A stretch of 17,030 bases of DNA, from positions 1 through 17,030 of the forward strand of contig DAOWCC010000020.1 in assembly GCA_030639665.1 (NCBI GenBank), in the 5' to 3' direction. The notes under the pieces were generated by a model, which did no database searches, was not told where the DNA came from, and saw only the letters and a list, made by a program, of their open reading frames with translations. Shown in pieces: positions 12,990 to 17,030 of this stretch. The position numbers were made by a program, and so were the translations under genes. The DNA is from Elusimicrobiota bacterium (GTDB lineage: Bacteria; Elusimicrobiota; Elusimicrobia; Elusimicrobiales; UBA9959). Within the stretch, counting starts at the first letter, position 1. Each line of letters opens with the position of its first letter.

Positions 12990-15074
12990 CTATGTCAAAT
13001 CAATTATATTCCATTTGTTTTGATAAAGTTTGAGCAATTTTCTTCTTAAAGGAAAATTTTCTCTTTTCAAAAGATTGGGGTCATTTTTTAAAAGTTCATC
13101 TTTATCTTCAATGGCTTTTTTGAGCATATCCGAATCCCTTAAAATATCGGCTATTTTAAAATCCATATCGCCATGCTGGCGAATACCTAAAACATCGCCC
13201 ATGCCTCTTATATAACTGTCTTTTTCGCTTATCTCAAAACCGCTTGAAGTTGAACACATGGCGTTTATCCTTTCTCGGGCATCCGGCGTTAGATTATTGC
13301 TTATGAGAAAACATTTTGATTTATATTTGCTTCGTCCCACTCTGCCGCGCAATTGATGCAAACTGGCCAAACCGAATCTTTCGGCATTGTTTATAATCAT
13401 AATGGCCGCGCCCGGCGCGTCCAAACCGACTTCAACCACTGGAGTCGCCACCAAAACATCTATCTTTTTATTTAAAAATTCTCCCATAATCCGTTTTTTC
13501 TCCGCGCTTTTCATACGGCCATGAAGCATAGCTGTTTTATAATCTTTAAAAATAATCTTAACTTTCTCGAACTCTTCCTTCACGGATTTTAAATCCGCCA
13601 CTTTGGACTCTTCGATAATCGGATAAACTATATAGGCCTGCCTGCCTTTTGAAAGCTCAATACGGGTTTCTTTAAAAGCCGTATCTTCTTGAACACTTGA
13701 AGTTTCAACCTTTTGGCGTCCAGGAGGCATATCCTTTAAAATGCTAAGCTCCAAATCTCCATAAAGAGCGAGAAACAGCGTTCTTGGTATGGGCGTTGCC
13801 GTCATTACCAGCATATCCGCTTTCTCCCCCTTATGCCTTAAGGCGGCTCTCTGCCTTACGCCGAAGCGATGCTGTTCATCTATAATCATAAGTTTTAAAT
13901 TTTTAAATTTAACACTTGGCTCAATAATGGAATGAGTGCCGATAACAATATCCACTTCTCCTTTGGCAATTTTATCAATGACCTTTTTTCTTTGAACGGG
14001 ACTTAATTTTGAAGTTAAAATCTCAAATCTAACCGGTAAATTCTTAAGATATTTTTCAAAAGTCATAAAATGCTGTTCGGCAAGTATTTCAGTGGGCGCC
14101 ATAAAAGCGCTTTGATAGCCGTTTTCAGCCGCCAGCAAAAGAGCGCTCATGGCGATAACGGTTTTACCCGAACCCACATCTCCCTCAAGCAATCTTGACA
14201 TGGGGGAAGGTTCGCGCATATCTTTGAAAATTTGATTTATGGCCGTTTTTTGAGAATCGGTAAAATCAAAGCCCAACTTCTCTTTAAAAGGAGTAAGGAT
14301 ATTTTTCTTTAAATCATAACCATAGCCTTTTTTAATATTTCTGGTCTGCCGCCTTTTTATGGCCCAAGCCATGGTAAGAAGAAACAGCTCTTCATAAATA
14401 AATCTTTTTTTCGCCCGCTTGAGCTCTAAAAGATTTTCAGGAAAATGCAAAGCCTTGAGAGCCAGCGGCGCGGTTAATAGCCCTCTTTTTGCCAATAATT
14501 CAAGCGGCAGGGCCTCGGGCAATTCTTGAGCATAATTTAACAATGAAAAGTAAACAGCGGAGCGCATAAACTTGGCGCTAAGCTTATCCGTCAAAGGATA
14601 AACCGGAACAATTCTATTGATATGCGCTCTTTGAGCGCGCTCATCCGTTTCGAGATAATATTCTTCAACTCTTATTTTAAACTTAAATAAAGGATCTTCG
14701 GGCTTTCCCACCAACCATATTTTAATTCCCGGTTTGATATCCCGGCGGATTTGGCTAAAGACATCATATCTCGGATTATGTCTTTTAAACCAGACAGCCT
14801 CTATTTCTTGAGCGCCATTTGAGATTATCGCCCTAAATATTCTCAGTGAAGAAGATGTATATAAATCTTTTATACTCTGAATTTTACCGAAAAAAACATA
14901 ACTATCCTGAAAATCATCATTTAGGTCTTTTTCTTTCTCAAGTTTTCTATCCTGCCATTTAACGGGGAAATACGCCATTAAATCATTAATGGAGAAAACA
15001 CCCACTTTTCCCAAAATCTCGGCTTTAATAGGACCTATGCCCTTTAAATATTGCACTGAACTTGTAATATTCAT
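12990..15074 (-). CDS. recG: ATP-dependent DNA helicase RecG
   Basis: The 694-residue protein is full length for RecG, the branch-migrating helicase that remodels stalled forks and Holliday junctions. An N-terminal helix-hairpin-like YLKGIGPIKAEIL and a wedge/OB domain come first. Helicase motifs follow: Walker A GDVGSGKT (about 297-304), DEQHRFGV (from about 398), TATPIPRTL, and QLRGRVGR (about 573-580). The C-terminal RecG-specific part contains GMGDVLGIRQHGDMDF. No ribosome site is evident upstream of the ATG; TTTTGG is the nearest G-rich sequence. It converges with the Xre gene (93-base gap, only a weak AGGA/TCCT hairpin at 12961-12971) and is divergent from the OmpR-type regulator. Confidence 0.96.
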   Translation of the reverse strand: MNITSSVQYLKGIGPIKAEILGKVGVFSINDLMAYFPVKWQDRKLEKEKDLNDDFQDSYVFFGKIQSIKDLYTSSSLRIFRAIISNGAQEIEAVWFKRHNPRYDVFSQIRRDIKPGIKIWLVGKPEDPLFKFKIRVEEYYLETDERAQRAHINRIVPVYPLTDKLSAKFMRSAVYFSLLNYAQELPEALPLELLAKRGLLTAPLALKALHFPENLLELKRAKKRFIYEELFLLTMAWAIKRRQTRNIKKGYGYDLKKNILTPFKEKLGFDFTDSQKTAINQIFKDMREPSPMSRLLEGDVGSGKTVIAMSALLLAAENGYQSAFMAPTEILAEQHFMTFEKYLKNLPVRFEILTSKLSPVQRKKVIDKIAKGEVDIVIGTHSIIEPSVKFKNLKLMIIDEQHRFGVRQRAALRHKGEKADMLVMTATPIPRTLFLALYGDLELSILKDMPPGRQKVETSSVQEDTAFKETRIELSKGRQAYIVYPIIEESKVADLKSVKEEFEKVKIIFKDYKTAMLHGRMKSAEKKRIMGEFLNKKIDVLVATPVVEVGLDAPGAAIMIINNAERFGLASLHQLRGRVGRSKYKSKCFLISNNLTPDARERINAMCSTSSGFEISEKDSYIRGMGDVLGIRQHGDMDFKIADILRDSDMLKKAIEDKDELLKNDPNLLKRENFPLRRKLLKLYQNKWNIIDLT

Positions 15075-15115
15075 AATTTAACCAAAATCATTGTTCACTA
15101 TGCCTGATATTTTGA

Positions 15116-15173
15116 CCCTACCACCTGCTTGCAAATCGAAGATTTGCCTTCAGCAAATAAGCAGGTGGTAGGG
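15116..15173. repeat. Long inverted repeat between recG and the response regulator
   Basis: Perfect 15-base arms CCCTACCACCTGCTT (15116-15130) and AAGCAGGTGGTAGGG (15159-15173) enclose a second hairpin GCAAATC/GATTTGC (15131-15137 with 15141-15147). Alternatively TTTGC/GCAAA (15143-15147 with 15153-15157) can pair, so the inside can switch. TGA flanks both outer ends. There is no T-run. It resembles a miniature or dispersed palindromic element more than a terminator. Confidence 0.65.
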
Positions 15174-15250
15174 TGACATTATAACCAATATTCATATTCA
15201 TATAAAAATAGTATAATTATTTTATTAATTTGATTATCGGGGGTTGTATT

Positions 15251-15949
15251 ATGCAATGTAAAATTCTTCTTATTGATGACGATAAAGAGCTGCTTGCGAT
15301 TACAAGACGCTATCTTGAAAATCACGGACTTAAAGTAGCTTATTCTTCAAACCCTTTAAAGGCCGTAAAAACATTAACCGAAACAAAAAAAGATAAGCCT
15401 GATTTAATTATAACTGATGCCGAAATGCCGGAACTTGACGGCTTTAATGTATGCAGAATAATAAAAAACACTCCCAGCTTATCCAAGATACCCATAATAA
15501 TGATATCGGGCAAAAAAATTAAAGAAGAAGATATGCTGACCGGTTATGCCAAAGGCGCCGATGATTATCTGGTTAAACCCTTATCTTTTCCCATACTTTT
15601 GGCAAAAATAAAGATTCTTTTGGCTCAACAGGATGAATACTCAAAACATAAAAGAACCATAAAAGAATGGGATATGTTTATAGACCGCGATGAAAGAATA
15701 CTAAAAATAAAAAATAAGAAAATCAAACTGACAAGAAAAGAATTCGATTTACTTGTTATACTGCTGTCAAAACAAGGAAAAATAGTAAGCGTGCCGTACC
15801 TATTGGAAGCCATCTGGGGCTATGACTCCGAGCTTTATAATGATTCGCATACGGTGGAGGTTCATGTTTCAAGCCTCAGGAAAAAAATTGGTCCGAATAT
15901 AGCGAAACATATCACGAAAATAACCGGCCACGGTTATAAAATGGAATAA
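15251..15949 (+). CDS. OmpR-family response regulator
   Basis: The 232-residue regulator (from the ATG at 15251) has a receiver domain with acidic D9-D11, phospho-acceptor D56 (LIITDAEMPELDG), S/T in IMISGKK and K in DDYLVKP. A winged-helix DNA-binding domain follows at about 135-232: KLTRKEFDLLVILL, then the recognition helix NDSHTVEVHVSSLRKKIG and the wing ITGHGYKM. GGGGG (15239-15243) lies seven bases before this ATG; a longer in-frame start at 15230 would put this site inside the gene and is less likely. TATAAT at 15212-15217 is a candidate -10 with a poor -35. The GAF-domain gene follows after 15 bases, so the two probably form one operon. Confidence 0.92.
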   Translation: MQCKILLIDDDKELLAITRRYLENHGLKVAYSSNPLKAVKTLTETKKDKPDLIITDAEMPELDGFNVCRIIKNTPSLSKIPIIMISGKKIKEEDMLTGYAKGADDYLVKPLSFPILLAKIKILLAQQDEYSKHKRTIKEWDMFIDRDERILKIKNKKIKLTRKEFDLLVILLSKQGKIVSVPYLLEAIWGYDSELYNDSHTVEVHVSSLRKKIGPNIAKHITKITGHGYKME

Positions 15950-15964
15950 AAGAGACTATCCGAT

Positions 15965-17030
15965 ATGAAACCTCAAAAAAAATACCAAGGCGGATTCGCG
16001 GCCATTCACGCAAAAATCACACAGCCGGATAAATCATCTTCCGATTTTGACTCGATAAAAGATATTGAAACGGAGCTGGCGCTAAATAAAATATTGGATT
16101 TTTCTTTTTCATCCGAAACTATTGAGGAGTTCTTTCAACAGTCTCTCATCGAAATTGGAAAATTTTACTGGCTGTGCGCGGACGCGAAATGCTCAATATG
16201 TCTTCTTGATTCCGCTAAAAAAAACCTGCTTTTAATCGCTCATAAAAATCTTACCGGCCGTGAAATAAAAAACTGCGCCTTAATTCCCTTAATCGGAAAA
16301 TTTAAAAATGAAATGGAAATACCGGGAATAAAAACCCGCGGCCACTTAATTAACACAATGTCCGAATATTTTATCGGTGGTAAAAAAGAACCTGTTAATC
16401 GCTATATACTAAACCTGAAACGCGGAACTCAAACTCCGGGTATAATTTATGTGCAAACAAAATATGAATTAAACAAAGATAAATCGGCGTCCAGATTCAT
16501 CACGGCATTCATAAATCTGGCGGCCGATACCATCATAAGAAAAGAAAATGAAGCCGCGCTTATTTTTGAAAAAAAAGCGAATGATTCAATAGCTGAACTT
16601 TCAAATATATATTTATCTTCCGCTGAAATTTCCATCACTGACATCTCGGACATGGTTTTGGAAAAAGCTAAAGAACTTACGAAAAGCAAACTCGGCCTTG
16701 TGGGCCATGTTGACCAAAAAACGGGACATATGATTATCCCCACTTTAACCAAAGATATTTGGAAAAAATGCCGAGTAAAAAACAAATCCACTGTATTTGA
16801 AAAGCTCACCGGTTTATTGGACTATGTGCTAAAAACAAAAAAACCTTTTATGTCCAATAATCTAAAAGACAACCCTCATTCAAAAGGCGCGCCGAAGGGT
16901 CATCTAAAAATAGAAAAATTTCTTCTGGTTCCGGCTGTCTTTAATAATAAACTTATCGGCATGCTTGCCATTGCAAACGCCAAAAAAGATTATAATCAAA
17001 CGGATTTGGCCTATATGAAAAGATTGGCTG
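15965..17030 (+). CDS. GAF-domain sensor protein, cut by the window edge
   Basis: An open frame of 355 codons runs from the ATG at 15965 to the window end without a stop. The N-terminal ~200 residues are a weakly recognisable sensor-like region with ISVCLLD-type sequence (TGCTCAATATGTCTTCTTGA at 16193-16212), perhaps a diverged first GAF domain. From about residue 225 a clear GAF domain follows: KSKLGLVGHVDQKTG, then PTLTKDIWKKC, VFEKLTGLLDYVL and FLLVPAVFNNKLIGMLAIAN. GAF domains of this pattern usually precede a histidine kinase, a diguanylate cyclase or an HD-GYP domain; the output part lies beyond the window. Gene order right after a response regulator favours a histidine kinase. The ribosome site is weak (AAGAGA). 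Confidence 0.8.
   Translation, partial: MKPQKKYQGGFAAIHAKITQPDKSSSDFDSIKDIETELALNKILDFSFSSETIEEFFQQSLIEIGKFYWLCADAKCSICLLDSAKKNLLLIAHKNLTGREIKNCALIPLIGKFKNEMEIPGIKTRGHLINTMSEYFIGGKKEPVNRYILNLKRGTQTPGIIYVQTKYELNKDKSASRFITAFINLAADTIIRKENEAALIFEKKANDSIAELSNIYLSSAEISITDISDMVLEKAKELTKSKLGLVGHVDQKTGHMIIPTLTKDIWKKCRVKNKSTVFEKLTGLLDYVLKTKKPFMSNNLKDNPHSKGAPKGHLKIEKFLLVPAVFNNKLIGMLAIANAKKDYNQTDLAYMKRLA

Overview
The window is about 17 kb of AT-rich, gene-dense bacterial chromosome. Proteins are rich in Lys and Ile, and arginine is mostly encoded by AGA. Bacterial Shine-Dalgarno sequences, RecG, OmpR-type regulation and hybrid histidine kinases show it is a bacterium. The style would fit an uncultured or anaerobic lineage such as Elusimicrobiota or Omnitrophota, but nothing here fixes the phylum. 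I see no integrase, transposase, CRISPR array or phage gene.

Bases 1-3421 hold a tight four-gene operon, fixA-fixB-fixC-fixX. It encodes an electron-bifurcating ETF complex (EtfB, EtfA, an ETF-quinone-oxidoreductase-like flavoprotein and a ferredoxin-like subunit). Two genes are joined by ATGA start/stop overlaps. A palindromic hairpin and a strong terminator close it. At 3570-4874 lies a lone UDP-N-acetylglucosamine 6-dehydrogenase-type gene whose best promoter puts transcription start on the ATG. A structured, unrecognised RNA candidate ending in a hairpin plus T-run (about 4884-5110) separates it from a soluble PAS histidine kinase (5129-6937).

A convergent response regulator with a C-terminal Cys/His zinc-type module follows (7051-7695, minus). 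A 319-base gene-poor gap leads to tRNA-Arg with the unusual anticodon GCG (8015-8089). Then comes pruA, 1-pyrroline-5-carboxylate dehydrogenase (8167-9795), with a clear terminator. A double-hairpin repeat lies between pruA and a membrane hybrid histidine kinase on the minus strand (10060-12375). That kinase is divergent from a small Xre-type regulator (12567-12896), and the shared control region carries a consensus-like promoter, a palindrome and a G8 tract at the ribosome binding site.

recG (12990-15074, minus) is divergent from an OmpR-family response regulator (15251-15949). A 15-bp-arm inverted repeat lies between them. The regulator is followed by a GAF-domain sensor gene that runs off the right edge (15965-17030).

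Functionally, the left end is central redox metabolism: electrons from NADH or another donor split between quinone and low-potential ferredoxin. The middle holds amino-acid catabolism (P5C to glutamate), and recG is repair housekeeping. Five signalling proteins and one small regulator are scattered among these without tidy kinase/regulator pairs. The least explained items are the structured RNA ahead of the first kinase, the control region at 12370-12570, and three palindromic intergenic elements.
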